Positions 8,506 through 18,392 of a DNA stretch of 46,465 nucleotides are shown here, piece by piece. The notes under the pieces were generated by a model, which saw only the letters and a list, made by a program, of their open reading frames with translations, had not been told where the DNA came from and did no database searches. The stretch is taken from positions 1 through 46,465 of the forward strand of contig JAKITW010000014.1 of assembly GCA_021647905.1 (NCBI GenBank), given 5' to 3'. How positions within the stretch are numbered: the first letter of the stretch is position 1; the number at the start of each line of letters is the position of its first letter. Source of the stretch: Desulfobacterales bacterium. GTDB taxonomy: Bacteria; Desulfobacterota; Desulfobulbia; Desulfobulbales; BM004. The translations under genes were made by a program, and so were the position numbers.

Positions 8506-10196
8506 AAAGGGCGCTCCTGAACCGTAACCCGCTGTTTTTGCTGAGCCTTGTTATCGGAATGTTGTTTTTCCCCCCGCTGCCCGGGGCAGCGGCAATGGAG
8601 GCCACCTTGTCCGGCCGGGATATCGTGGCCGGCGATCCGGTTACCGTAACCGGTTCAATCGAACCGGGCCGGGAGCTTTACGTGGTTGTCTGTACGGAAC
8701 AGACGTTCAAGGCCGCAGACTCGCCGGGTATTACGGAAAAGAAAAAACTGGCCGCGCTTTTCCAGGACACAACCATCCCGCCGGTTTATTACGTCCTGTC
8801 AAGCGACCCGCAGACCCTTGCCCTGCCGCAATCGGTTGAAAAGGGGCAGGAAGAAGGTCTGTTCGCCTTTCCGCCCTTCAGGTATACGGTGGGGGTCAAT
8901 AAAATAAAAAAATGGGCCGAGATCGACCCTGGGGTGAAAACCATGCTCGGGCCGGTGACCACCGGCGAGCAGTGGAAGTTTCTGACCTATGCCCATGAAA
9001 CCAGGTTCGGGATCAACACCATTACCAAGGAGAAACAGGCCGGCGGCGGCAACGCCAGAATGGTGCTTGCCGATTTCAGCCGGCAACCCGAACCATGGAA
9101 CCGGGGTGTCACTGTTTCGCTGGATAAGAAAAGCGGGGCCTTTTCCATTACCATGACCCCCTACGGCAACCTTGCGCCAGGCACCGAGATGGCGGTTTAC
9201 GTGAACGGCGAGCGGGCCGGCGGGTTTGTCATCAAGCCTTCGGGTTTTTATTTTTCCATTGCCAATACCTATGTGAATCCCCTGGTGGTCGTGCTGGGCA
9301 GTTTTCTGATCGGCGTGCTTTTTGTTATCATGGGCGCGGCCGGCGGTCTCTTTACCGCTGCTTTTCAGATTACGATCCTCGGCACCATGGGCCCCCTGGG
9401 GGTGAACGCCGCCAATACCATCAAACCAACCAATCTTTTTCTCACCCTGTTGTCACCGGTCACCGGGCTGGGCAACTATTTTCGCGAAAAACGGTTTGCC
9501 TGGCCGCTCGGCCTCTTTTTTGCCGCCGGCATTGTGGTTGGCGCCTTCTGGCTGGGCCCGGAATATTCAGCCAAATACCTGCCCATGAAGGCCTACAAGT
9601 TCTATCTCGGTATTGTCTGTCTGATAATCGGCATCAAGCTGTTCTGGGAAAGCCTGCCCAGCGCCATTGCCAGGAAGAAACAAACAAAGGCGATTGTCGA
9701 ACGTTTTAACCGGGCCATGAAAAAGGCCAGGCAAGAGGGCACCGCCATCCAGATCGGCAGGGTTGAGTTTGAAAAATTCAGCCTGACCCGGTTCGACATG
9801 AAGTTCTGGGGCGAGACCTTTGTGGCCCGGCCGTTGCTCATGCTGGTCAGCGGGGTGTTCATGGGAATGATCGCCTCCTCCTTCGGGGTGGGCGGCGGTT
9901 TCATGTTCATGCCGTTCATGGCCTCTGTTCTCGGCTATCCCATGTATCTGGCAGTACCCATCGCCCTGGCCGGCACCTTTGCCACCTCCCTGGGCGGGAT
10001 CAGCAGGTACACGATGATGGGGTACTCGCCGGACTGGCTGATGGCCGCCTGTATTGCCGTGGGCGCCATCGGCGGCGGCATGGTGGGGCCGAAGATCCAG
10101 AAACGGCTGCCCGAGGTCTTTCTGAAGCGGATGCTGGCCCTGGCGTTGATCATAGTATTTATGAAATACACCGGAGCGCTGCCCTTTCTGCGCTGA
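8502..10196 (+). CDS. TauE/SafE-family permease with large N-terminal extracytoplasmic domain
   Basis: Membrane protein of 564 residues. A signal-like N-terminus (hydrophobic to the AAA at about residue 31) is followed by about 200 residues of soluble, presumably periplasmic, sequence, then TauE/SafE-type membrane segments from about residue 258 (GSFLIGVLFVIMGAAGGLFTAAFQI). A charged cytoplasmic loop lies near 385-440, and a second repeat contains SSFGVGGGFMFMPFMASVLGYP. The family exports sulfite, sulfoacetate and other small anions; the substrate here is unknown. The GTG start at 8502 overlaps the stop of the thioredoxin-like selenoprotein. The operon context suggests transport of a sulfur or selenium oxyanion or a related toxic species, which is inference. 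Confidence 0.85.
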   Translation: MKRALLNRNPLFLLSLVIGMLFFPPLPGAAAMEATLSGRDIVAGDPVTVTGSIEPGRELYVVVCTEQTFKAADSPGITEKKKLAALFQDTTIPPVYYVLSSDPQTLALPQSVEKGQEEGLFAFPPFRYTVGVNKIKKWAEIDPGVKTMLGPVTTGEQWKFLTYAHETRFGINTITKEKQAGGGNARMVLADFSRQPEPWNRGVTVSLDKKSGAFSITMTPYGNLAPGTEMAVYVNGERAGGFVIKPSGFYFSIANTYVNPLVVVLGSFLIGVLFVIMGAAGGLFTAAFQITILGTMGPLGVNAANTIKPTNLFLTLLSPVTGLGNYFREKRFAWPLGLFFAAGIVVGAFWLGPEYSAKYLPMKAYKFYLGIVCLIIGIKLFWESLPSAIARKKQTKAIVERFNRAMKKARQEGTAIQIGRVEFEKFSLTRFDMKFWGETFVARPLLMLVSGVFMGMIASSFGVGGGFMFMPFMASVLGYPMYLAVPIALAGTFATSLGGISRYTMMGYSPDWLMAACIAVGAIGGGMVGPKIQKRLPEVFLKRMLALALIIVFMKYTGALPFLR

Positions 10197-10221
10197 TCTC
10201 CGTCCAGTAACAAGGAAAGCC

Positions 10222-11802
10222 TCATGCAAAGGGTGACCGCAGACCGAATTTCTTGATCCGGTAACCGATCTGGCGCTGGGTCAGTCCCAGTTCCCGGGCC
10301 GCCCGGGCCTGTACCCAGCCATGGCGGTTGAGCGCGGCCTCGACCTGCTGCCTCTCCAGCGCCTGCAGGGACTGGGTCTGGGCGCCCATTGCCGGCTGGG
10401 CAAGGGATGGGGCCGGGGCCAGCGGCACCATCCGCTCTTCCGGCTCCGCCTTCATGAATGAGGGCAGGTCCGCCATTTTCACCAGGTTGCGGTCCGCCAT
10501 GATCACCAGCCGTTCGATCAGGTTCTGCAGTTCCCGGACATTGCCGGGCCAGCGGTAGGTACGGAGAAACTCCAATACCTCCCGGGAAAGGGCCACCCTC
10601 CGTTTATTCTCCCGGTTGCTCAACTGGAGAAAATGTTCGAGCAGAAAGGGAATATCCTCGCGCCGGTCCCTTAAGGGCGGCAGGATGATCGGCACCACGT
10701 TGAGCCGGTAATAGAGATCGGCCCGGAAGGTGTTTTGAAGCACTGCCTGTTCCAGGCTGAGGTTGGTGGCGGCAATGATCCGGACATCCACCCGGATGGT
10801 CCGGGTGCCGCCCAGCCGCTCGAACTGCTTCTCCTGCAGAACCCGGAGCAGCTTGGCCTGGAGCTCCAGCGGCAACTCGCCGATCTCGTCCAGGAACAAG
10901 GTACCCTGGTCGGCCAGTTCAAAACGGCCCAGCTTGATTCCAGTGGCCCCGGTAAAGGCCCCCTTTTCATGGCCGAGCAGTTCACTTTCAAGCAGGTTCT
11001 CCGGCAGGGCCGCGCAGTTGACCTTGATGTAGGGCCGATCCCGCCGGGGACTGGCCAGGTGTACGGCCCGGGCCACCAGTTCCTTGCCCGTGCCTGATTC
11101 GCCCAGCAGCAACACGCTGGCCGTGCTCGGGGCCACCTTGTCAATGGTCCGGAAGACCTCCTGCATCGGCTTGCTCTGGCCGATGATATTATGATGACCG
11201 AACCTCTTTTTCAACTCCTCCTTGAGTGACAGGTTCTCGGCCACCAACCGTTCTTCTTTCTTTTTAATCGCATTGTGCAGGTTGAGAAACTGGGCGATCA
11301 GCATGGCCACCACGGTGAGGAACCGGATGTCCTCTTCAAAGGAGATCTCCGGGCCAAAGAGCCGGTCCACGGTCAGAACCCCCACCGGCTCCTCAAGCAG
11401 GATGACCGGAACGCCGATAAAGGAGGTTTCGCCCTTGGAAAAGCGGGCCCTGGCCCCGGTCCGGTTCAGAAAAAGCGGCTCTTCGGCAATATCCGGCACC
11501 ACGCAGGGGTATGTCTCCTGGAATATCTTGCCGATGATCCCCTCGCCCACCCGGTAGATACCCCGTTCCCTCTCCTTGGCAGTGAGCCCGTACGAGGCCC
11601 TGATCACCAACCGCCGGTCTTTTTCATCCATCAGCACCAGGGTGGCCCGCTCCATCCGCAGGGTCTCGTGCAGGATGCCCAGGATCTCGCCCAGGGCCCG
11701 GTCCAGGTCCAGGGCCGAGCCGATCATCTGGGCAATCTGATAAAGGGCCTGGATTTCCTGGGCCTCGATGTTCGGTGTCTTGTCACTGTTGTGCTGAATC
11801 AT
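10222..11802 (-). CDS. nifA: NifA, sigma54-dependent activator of nitrogen fixation
   Basis: Activator of 526 residues. GAF sensor domain (about 20-180), AAA+ domain with Walker A GESGTGKE (234-241) and the sigma54-contacting GAFTGA loop (281-286), and a C-terminal Fis-type helix-turn-helix ([27 protein letters not shown]). The linker between the AAA+ and DNA-binding domains has no cysteines, unlike the oxygen-sensing NifA class. It is divergent from nifH; a matching NifA binding site and sigma54 promoter lie in front of nifH. It converges with the permease gene 25 bases away. Confidence 0.95.
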   Translation of the reverse strand: MIQHNSDKTPNIEAQEIQALYQIAQMIGSALDLDRALGEILGILHETLRMERATLVLMDEKDRRLVIRASYGLTAKERERGIYRVGEGIIGKIFQETYPCVVPDIAEEPLFLNRTGARARFSKGETSFIGVPVILLEEPVGVLTVDRLFGPEISFEEDIRFLTVVAMLIAQFLNLHNAIKKKEERLVAENLSLKEELKKRFGHHNIIGQSKPMQEVFRTIDKVAPSTASVLLLGESGTGKELVARAVHLASPRRDRPYIKVNCAALPENLLESELLGHEKGAFTGATGIKLGRFELADQGTLFLDEIGELPLELQAKLLRVLQEKQFERLGGTRTIRVDVRIIAATNLSLEQAVLQNTFRADLYYRLNVVPIILPPLRDRREDIPFLLEHFLQLSNRENKRRVALSREVLEFLRTYRWPGNVRELQNLIERLVIMADRNLVKMADLPSFMKAEPEERMVPLAPAPSLAQPAMGAQTQSLQALERQQVEAALNRHGWVQARAARELGLTQRQIGYRIKKFGLRSPFA

Positions 11803-11995
11803 TGCCTGGCCTTTTATATATTTTTAACGATAAGTCACCATCCTGGCTTGCAAAATCCATTCCGAAACGTGGAACCAGGGATTCTTTTTTTCACCGGACA
11901 GATTATCCCCGGTTTTTCATCATGTTATCCATTGTCCGGACCAGGCGGCAGTATAACTTCGCCCGGCCGGCGGTTAATCATTTTACTCCAAAAAT

Positions 11996-12050
11996 GTAAC
12001 AAAATGATTTTCAAGGGACCACAAAAACTACAATATTGTCATTTTGTTAC
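11996..12050. repeat. Perfect 12-bp inverted repeat between nifA and nifH
   Basis: GTAACAAAATGA (11996-12007) is exactly complementary to TCATTTTGTTAC (12039-12050), with 31 bases between. It lies about 195 bases upstream of nifA and 160 bases upstream of the nifH promoter. It could be a paired binding site for a regulator, possibly acting on nifA; no known box is recognised. Confidence 0.6.
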
Positions 12051-12093
12051 CTGGCCGGGCTGATTGACAAAGATGACGAGATCTCTTCATTTT

Positions 12094-12109
12094 TGTCGCA
12101 TTATGCACA
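12094..12109 (+). promoter_or_regulatory. NifA upstream activator sequence
   Basis: TGT-N10-ACA (TGTCGCATTATGCACA) matches the NifA site exactly. It is centred about 110 bases upstream of the -24 element of the nifH promoter, a normal distance for looping to sigma54 polymerase. Confidence 0.8.
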
Positions 12110-12209
12110 TTAAGGGCGTTTGTTTCTTTCCCCTGTTTTTTCTCCCGCCGACAGCTTATTCCTCAGCAACATACTGATTTTTAATCATAAAAAATAAACA
12201 GTAGCCTCC

Positions 12210-12225
12210 TGGCACGCTGTTTGCC
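12210..12225 (+). promoter_or_regulatory. Sigma54 (-24/-12) promoter of the nifH operon
   Basis: TGGCACG-CTGT-TTGCC matches the consensus TGGCACG-N4-TTGC with correct spacing. It lies about 100 bases before the nifH start and, with the upstream NifA site, accounts for regulation of the whole nif operon. Confidence 0.93.
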
Positions 12226-12230
12226 CTTAG

Positions 12231-13157
<927 letters not shown>

Positions 13158-13159
13158 GC

Positions 13160-13230
13160 GTTCAAACGGTTCAAACAGCTCAAACAGCTCAAACAGTTCA
13201 AACAGCTCAAACAGCTCAAAAGATTCAAAA
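13160..13230 (+). repeat. Tandem 9-base repeats between nifH and nifI1
   Basis: About seven near-identical units of TCAAACAGC/T, decaying at both edges (TCAAACGGT first, TCAAAAGAT last). Related TTCAAACGG-type units occur at 15640-15726 and 18393-18420 in the same operon. Function is unknown; they are in the transcribed leader of nifI1. Confidence 0.9.
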
Positions 13231-13251
13231 TTCAAAGCTGGAGATAATAAT

Positions 13252-13608
13252 ATGCTGATCATGATTAGAGCAATTGTCAGGCCGGAAAAGGCGGATAATA
13301 TCCTCGCGGCCCTGATGGACGCCGGTTTTCCCGCGGTAACCAAGTATTCGGTGGCCGGCCGCGGCAAGCAGCGCGGCATCAAAATCGGCGAGGTCACCTA
13401 TGATGAAATCCCGAAAACCATGCTGATGAGCGTGGTCAAGGCCGAGGACAAGGATTTTGTCATCGAGACCATCATGGACACCGCCCGCTCGCCGGGCAAG
13501 GGCGCCTTTGGTGACGGCAAGATATTTGTCAGCGAGGTTGAGGAATCCTACACCATCAGTTCCGGCATCAAGGAGAACGGTGGCGCCCCTGAGGAGGATG
13601 CGGCATGA
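13252..13608 (+). CDS. nifI1: PII-like nitrogenase regulator NifI1
   Basis: GlnB-family protein of 118 residues lying between nifH and nifD, the characteristic place of NifI1. NifI1 and NifI2 together switch off nitrogenase when fixed nitrogen is available, by binding NifDK in response to 2-oxoglutarate and ATP. MIRAIVRPEKADNILAALMDAGFPAVTKYSVAGRG and GDGKIFV are PII signatures. A second ATG three codons in (13261) could also be the start. It overlaps nifI2 by four bases. Confidence 0.95.
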   Translation: MLIMIRAIVRPEKADNILAALMDAGFPAVTKYSVAGRGKQRGIKIGEVTYDEIPKTMLMSVVKAEDKDFVIETIMDTARSPGKGAFGDGKIFVSEVEESYTISSGIKENGGAPEEDAA

Positions 13609-13979
13609 AGGAAGTGATCGCGGTGGTGCGAATAAACATGATGAATCAGACCAAGCAGGCCCTGACCGACAGCGGTGTTGACGCCTTCTTTGCCCACGAG
13701 GCCCAGGGCCGCGGCAAGGGATTTGTCAACCCCGAGGTCCTTGAAGGCGCGACCCAGGGTTATGAGGAGGCCGCCTCCCTGCTCGGCGAAAAGGGCAAAC
13801 TCTATCCCAAGCGCCTGGTCACGGTGGTAATCAAGGACAACCAGGTCGATGAGGTGGTCCGGGCGATTATCAAGACCAACAAAACCGGCAAGCCCGGGGA
13901 CGGCAAGATCTTTGTCCTGCCGGTCTCCGATGCCGTCCGGATCCGGACCGGTGAAACGGGCGTCAGTTCCATTGTCTAA
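13605..13979 (+). CDS. nifI2: PII-like nitrogenase regulator NifI2
   Basis: Second GlnB-family protein, 124 residues, starting in an ATGA overlap with nifI1. It has the longer T-loop region (RGKGFVNPEVLEGATQGYEE) and the GDGKIFVLPV ending typical of NifI2. It forms the post-translational switch with NifI1; it is not a general GlnB/GlnK because there is no amtB neighbour. NifD follows after 20 bases. Confidence 0.95.
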   Translation: MKEVIAVVRINMMNQTKQALTDSGVDAFFAHEAQGRGKGFVNPEVLEGATQGYEEAASLLGEKGKLYPKRLVTVVIKDNQVDEVVRAIIKTNKTGKPGDGKIFVLPVSDAVRIRTGETGVSSIV

Positions 13980-13999
13980 ACTTATAAAGGAGTACAAGA

Positions 14000-15637
14000 A
14001 TGGCAACAACAGCGAAAAAGCTGGTGCAGTGGGACCCGGCCGAGGTCAAGGCGGAGTTACTGAAGAAATATCCACCCAAGGTCGCCCGCAAGCGCGCCAA
14101 GCAGATAATGATCAACGAGGCCCTGGAAAACGAGACCCCGGAAATCACCGCCAACGTGCGGGCCACCCCGGGGATCATCACCATGCGCGGCTGCACCTAT
14201 GCCGGCTGCAAGGGCGTTATCATGGGTCCGACCCGCGACATCGTCAACATCACCCACGGCCCCATCGGCTGCGGCTTCTATTCCTGGCTGACCCGGCGCA
14301 ACCAGACCGCTGCCGGGCCGGACGGCGAGAACTACATGCCCTACTGTTTTTCCACCGATATGCAGGACGCCGACATCATCTTCGGCGGTGAGAAGAAACT
14401 GGAAAAGGCGATCCAGGAGGCCTATGACCTGTTCCACCCCAAATCGATCGCCGTGTTCGCCACCTGTCCGGTGGGGCTGATCGGCGACGACATCCATACG
14501 GTGACCAGGCGGATGAAGGAAAAGTTCGGCGACTGCAACGTCTATGCCTTTTCCTGTGAGGGCTATAAGGGCGTCTCCCAGTCCGCCGGTCACCATATTG
14601 CCAACAACCAGGTGTTCCGCCACATTGTCGGTGAAAACGATGCGGTCAAGCCGGGAGACTATAAGATAAACCTGCTCGGCGAGTACAACATCGGCGGTGA
14701 CGGATTCGAGATCGACCGCATCCTCAAGATGTGCGGGATCACCAACATTGCCACCTTTTCCGGCAACTCCACCTATGACCAGTTTGCCTCGGCCCATACC
14801 GCTGATCTGAACACGGTCATGTGCCACCGTTCGATCAACTACGTGGCCGACATGCTGGAGACCAAGTACGGGATCCCCTGGATCAAGGTCAACTTCATCG
14901 GCGCCGGGGCCACGGCCAAGTCGCTCCGCAAGATTGCCGAATACTTTGGCGACCAGAAGCTCATCGACCGGGTGGAAACGGTGATCGCCGAGGAGATGCC
15001 CGCGGTGGAGGAGGCGGCCCAAGAGGTCAGGACCCGCACCGAGGGCAAGACCGCGATGATGTTCGTGGGCGGCTCCCGGGCCCATCATTACCAGGAACTG
15101 TTCAACGAGATGGGGATGAAGACCATCTCGGCCGGCTATGAGTTCGCCCACCGGGACGACTACGAGGGCCGCCAGGTGATCCCCGACCTGAAGCTGGATG
15201 CGGACAGCCGCAACATCGAGGAACTGGTGGTCGAGCCCGACGAGACCCGGTTCAAACCGCGCAAGACCCCGGAGGAGATCAAGGCCCTGGAGAAAGCCGG
15301 GTACCGGTTCAAACATTACGACGGCCTGAATCCGGACATGGACCAGGGCACCCTGATCATTGACGACCTCAACCAGTACGAGGCCGAAAAGCTGGTGGAA
15401 CTGATGAAGCCGGATATCTTCTGCGCCGGGATCAAGGAGAAGTTTTCCATCCAGAAGCTGGGCGTGCCGATGAAGCAGCTGCACAGCTATGACTCCGGCG
15501 GCCCCTATGCCGGGTTCAAGGGCGCGGTCAATTTCTACAAGGAAATCGACCGGCTGGTCAACTCCAGGGTCTGGAGCTACATGAAGGCCCCCTGGCAGGA
15601 GAATCCCCAGCTTTCAGCCGCTTATGTCTGGGAATGA
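14000..15637 (+). CDS. nifD: Nitrogenase MoFe protein alpha chain
   Basis: FeMo-cofactor-bearing subunit, 545 residues. P-cluster ligands Cys65 (MRGCTYAG), Cys91 (GPIGCGFYSW) and Cys156 (ATCPVGL); cofactor ligands Cys275 (NTVMCHRSINY) and the His in KQLHSYDSGGPY; His198/199 in GVSQSAGHHIAN. Compared with the Azotobacter protein it has an insertion of about 50 residues around KPRKTPEEIKALEKAGYRF, as in NifD of clostridia, methanogens and sulfate reducers with nifI genes. AAAGGAG precedes the ATG. The cofactor ligands are those of Mo-type nitrogenase, and no delta-subunit gene follows. Confidence 0.98.
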   Translation: MATTAKKLVQWDPAEVKAELLKKYPPKVARKRAKQIMINEALENETPEITANVRATPGIITMRGCTYAGCKGVIMGPTRDIVNITHGPIGCGFYSWLTRRNQTAAGPDGENYMPYCFSTDMQDADIIFGGEKKLEKAIQEAYDLFHPKSIAVFATCPVGLIGDDIHTVTRRMKEKFGDCNVYAFSCEGYKGVSQSAGHHIANNQVFRHIVGENDAVKPGDYKINLLGEYNIGGDGFEIDRILKMCGITNIATFSGNSTYDQFASAHTADLNTVMCHRSINYVADMLETKYGIPWIKVNFIGAGATAKSLRKIAEYFGDQKLIDRVETVIAEEMPAVEEAAQEVRTRTEGKTAMMFVGGSRAHHYQELFNEMGMKTISAGYEFAHRDDYEGRQVIPDLKLDADSRNIEELVVEPDETRFKPRKTPEEIKALEKAGYRFKHYDGLNPDMDQGTLIIDDLNQYEAEKLVELMKPDIFCAGIKEKFSIQKLGVPMKQLHSYDSGGPYAGFKGAVNFYKEIDRLVNSRVWSYMKAPWQENPQLSAAYVWE

Positions 15638-15639
15638 TA

Positions 15640-15726
15640 GCCGTTCAAACGGCTCAAACTGTTTAAGCGGTTTTTAATGATAACCGTTCGAACGGCTCAA
15701 ACTGTTTAAACGGTTTAAACAGTTAT
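15640..15726 (+). repeat. Palindromic TTCAAACGG-family repeats between nifD and nifK
   Basis: Two related copies of a CCGTTCRAACGGCTCAAACTG unit occur in tandem. The second ends in a perfect stem AACTGTTTAAA-CGG-TTTAAACAGTT (15700-15724). They belong to the same family as the 13160-13230 repeats. In the mRNA the hairpin could affect stability or balance between nifD and nifK; that is inference. Confidence 0.85.
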
Positions 15727-15743
15727 CTAAAAAGGATACGACA

Positions 15744-17117
15744 ATGTTACTACGACATACACCAAAGGAAGTAACCGAGCGCAGCGTCCTGGTCATCAAC
15801 CCGGCCAAGACCTGCCAGCCCATCGGGGCCATGTACGCGGCCCTGGGCATCCACGGCTGCCTGCCGCACAGCCACGGCGCCCAGGGGTGTTGCGCCTATC
15901 ATCGCAGCACCTTGACCCGCCACTACAAGGAGCCGGTCCCGGCGGGCACCAGTTCGTTCACCGAGGGCGCGTCGGTGTTCGGCGGCCAGGCCAACTTGCT
16001 CCAGGCGATCAGCAATATTTTTTCCGTATATGAGCCTGAGATCATCGCCGTCCACACCACCTGTCTCTCCGAGACCATTGGCGATGATCTGCCCCAGATC
16101 AGAAAGAAGGCGATCAAGGAAGGCAAGCTGCCCAAGGGCAAGTACATGATCAGTGCCTCCACCCCGAGCTATGTCGGCTCGCACGTGACCGGTTTCTCCA
16201 CCATGGTCAAGTCAATGACCGGGCTCGCCGAACCCACCGGCAAGAAGAACGGCAAGGTGAACATCATCCCCGGCTGGGTCGAACCGGCTGATATGGAAGA
16301 GCTCAAGCGGCTGGCCGCCCTGACCGGCGTCAAGACCATCCTCTTTCCAGACACCTCGGGCGTGCTGAACGGCCCCTTGTCCGGCGAGTACAAGATGTTC
16401 CCGGACGGCGGCACCACCATTGCCGAACTGAAATCCACTGCTGACTCAATCGGCACCCTGGCCCTGGGTGAGTGGTGCTCGGCTGCCGCGGCCCGCGAGC
16501 TGGACAGCAGACACAAGGTCCCCTGCAAGGTGCTCGACATGCCCTTCGGCCTCAAGGCCACCGACCGGTTCATCGATGCCCTGCGCACCGTGGCCGGGGT
16601 GCCGGTGCCTGACGAGGTGTCCCTTGAACGCGGCCAGCTGGTGGACATGATCTCGGACATGCACCAGTACTTTTATCGGAAAAAGGTGGCCCTGGTGGGT
16701 GATCCGGACCAGCTCATTGCCATGACCGAGTTCCTGGTGTCCATCGACATGTGCCCGGTGCACATTGTCACCGGCACCCCGGGTAAGAACTTCGAAAAAC
16801 GGATCAGGGAGATCACCGAGGAGATGCCCTTTGAGGTCAACGTCAAGGCCAAGGGCGACATGTTCCTGCTCCACCAGTGGATCAAGAACGAGCCGGTGGA
16901 CCTGATCATGGGCAACACCTACTGCAAGCATATGGCCCGTGACGAGGATATCCCGCTGGTCCGCTGGGGCTTCCCGATCCTGGACCGGCAGGGACATCAG
17001 TATTTCCCCACCGTGGGTTACAAGGGCGGGCTCAGACTGCTTGAAAAAATCCTCAACGCGCTCATGGACCGGATGGACCGTGACGCACCGGAGGAGAGCT
17101 TCGAACTGGTCTATTAA
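15744..17117 (+). CDS. nifK: Nitrogenase MoFe protein beta chain
   Basis: Beta subunit of 457 residues that shares the P-cluster with NifD. Cluster cysteines are Cys24 (AKTCQPIGA), Cys49 or 50 (GAQGCCAYHR) and Cys107 (HTTCLSET). It lacks the roughly 50-residue N-terminal extension of proteobacterial NifK, matching the short anaerobe type. It is preceded by AAAAGGA nine bases before the ATG. nifE and nifN do not follow, unlike most nif operons. Confidence 0.98.
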   Translation: MLLRHTPKEVTERSVLVINPAKTCQPIGAMYAALGIHGCLPHSHGAQGCCAYHRSTLTRHYKEPVPAGTSSFTEGASVFGGQANLLQAISNIFSVYEPEIIAVHTTCLSETIGDDLPQIRKKAIKEGKLPKGKYMISASTPSYVGSHVTGFSTMVKSMTGLAEPTGKKNGKVNIIPGWVEPADMEELKRLAALTGVKTILFPDTSGVLNGPLSGEYKMFPDGGTTIAELKSTADSIGTLALGEWCSAAAARELDSRHKVPCKVLDMPFGLKATDRFIDALRTVAGVPVPDEVSLERGQLVDMISDMHQYFYRKKVALVGDPDQLIAMTEFLVSIDMCPVHIVTGTPGKNFEKRIREITEEMPFEVNVKAKGDMFLLHQWIKNEPVDLIMGNTYCKHMARDEDIPLVRWGFPILDRQGHQYFPTVGYKGGLRLLEKILNALMDRMDRDAPEESFELVY

Positions 17118-17210
17118 CCGGCATGGCCGGACCATCTTGGTTTGAAAATGATTCCTTGTTCGATATCCCGTGGTTCAAGTGAGGTGTAACTCCCATATCC
17201 GAGGCAGCTG

Positions 17211-18377
17211 ATGGACGTAATCCCTTTCCCCCGAAAAAGTAATCCCTGCTGCAACGCGGACAGTCCCGGGCCGGCGGGATCAATAAGCCTGCCGGTGGCG
17301 CCGCGGGCCAACAGCCGGATCCGCTTTGCCCCCACCGGGGAGCAGCAGCAGGCGATGCTGCCGGCCGAGGCGATTGCCTGGCTGGACGAACTGCTCGGCC
17401 GGGGGATTGCGGTGGACATGGCGGACATAGACGGGCCGGGCGACCCCCTGGCCGTGCCCGGGCCCACCATGGAGACCATCTCCCTGCTCGGCCGGAACCA
17501 TCCCGGGATCACTCTGAGTATCACCACCCTGGGTATCGGCGGCGGCCAGTACGTTGAACTCCTGGCTGAAAAAGGCGTCCGCCAGGTCACCCTGCTGGTG
17601 GATAGCATTGATCCCGAGACGGCCAAGCTGCTCTATGCCTGGATCCGGCCCGGCAGAAAGACCGTGCCCCTGGCCGAGGGGGTCGAGATTCTTATCAGTG
17701 AACAGGCCCGGGCGGTTGTCGCCTTTACCTGGGCCGGGCTGGCGGTCCGGGTCCGAACCACTGTTTATCCCGGCTATAACCACGACCATGTGGCAAAGAT
17801 CGCCCAGCGGATGGCCGCGCTGGGGGCAAAGGGCATGACCCTGGTCCCGTACAGGCCGGCCGGCGGGGAGCATACCCTGCTGGAGGCGCCCGGGGAAGAA
17901 CTCATGGCCACGCTGCGTGATCAGGCGGCAAAATATATTGAAATCAAGGCTGATCCGGAAAGACTCGGGCCTGAAAAAGGACCGGCCCTCTGTGCCGCGG
18001 ATTGCGGACGGAAGGCAACCACGCTGCCCAAACCGAGCAAGGAGAGGCCCAATGTGGCGGTGGTCAGCTCCAACGGCATAGAGATTGATCTCCACCTGGG
18101 CCATGCGATCCGGGTACTGATCTACGGACCCCGGGAAGACGGGCTGGCCTGCCTGCTCGAAACCCGGCCGGCGCCGGAACCCGGCAAGGGCAGCTCGCGC
18201 TGGGAGGAGTTGGCAGATACCCTGGACGACTGTTTTGTGCTGCTCGCCGCCAGCGCCGGCAAGAGCCCCAGGGAAATTCTCAGCCGCCGGTCCATTGCCG
18301 TGCTCATCGTTGAAGAGAACATCGAGGGCACGGTTGATCTGCTTTATGGCGGCGGCAGGAAGAAAAAGAAGGCATGA
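17211..18377 (+). CDS. NifB-like protein lacking the radical-SAM cysteines, with NifX/NafY-type C-terminal domain
   Basis: 388 residues. The backbone follows NifB closely: SLPVAPRANSRIRFAP (26-41) aligns with the NifB segment LPVAPRCNIQCNYC, and GPGDPLAVP, TVYPGYNHDHV and LVPYRP also match. The three cluster cysteines are replaced (Ala33, Ile37, Ala40), so no SAM-cleaving 4Fe-4S cluster can form there. The C-terminal part (about 280-385, NVAVVSSNGIEIDLHLGHA) is the dinitrogenase iron-molybdenum cofactor-binding fold of NifX, NafY and the NifB tail. It is probably a scaffold or carrier of NifB-co or FeMo-co rather than an enzyme; that is inference. The frame is intact, so it is not a simple pseudogene. 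GAGG precedes the ATG. It is followed by a 2Fe-2S ferredoxin gene after 64 bases. Confidence 0.85.
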   Translation: MDVIPFPRKSNPCCNADSPGPAGSISLPVAPRANSRIRFAPTGEQQQAMLPAEAIAWLDELLGRGIAVDMADIDGPGDPLAVPGPTMETISLLGRNHPGITLSITTLGIGGGQYVELLAEKGVRQVTLLVDSIDPETAKLLYAWIRPGRKTVPLAEGVEILISEQARAVVAFTWAGLAVRVRTTVYPGYNHDHVAKIAQRMAALGAKGMTLVPYRPAGGEHTLLEAPGEELMATLRDQAAKYIEIKADPERLGPEKGPALCAADCGRKATTLPKPSKERPNVAVVSSNGIEIDLHLGHAIRVLIYGPREDGLACLLETRPAPEPGKGSSRWEELADTLDDCFVLLAASAGKSPREILSRRSIAVLIVEENIEGTVDLLYGGGRKKKKA

Positions 18378-18392
18378 CAAACCAGATAGATA

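Noticed and set aside
14057-15484. 475-codon open frame opposite nifD
   Set aside because: nifD carries all its cluster ligands; the opposite frame has no recognisable domain.
13160-15726. CRISPR-like array in the nif operon
   Set aside because: Units are 9 bases, contiguous, without unique spacers or cas genes.
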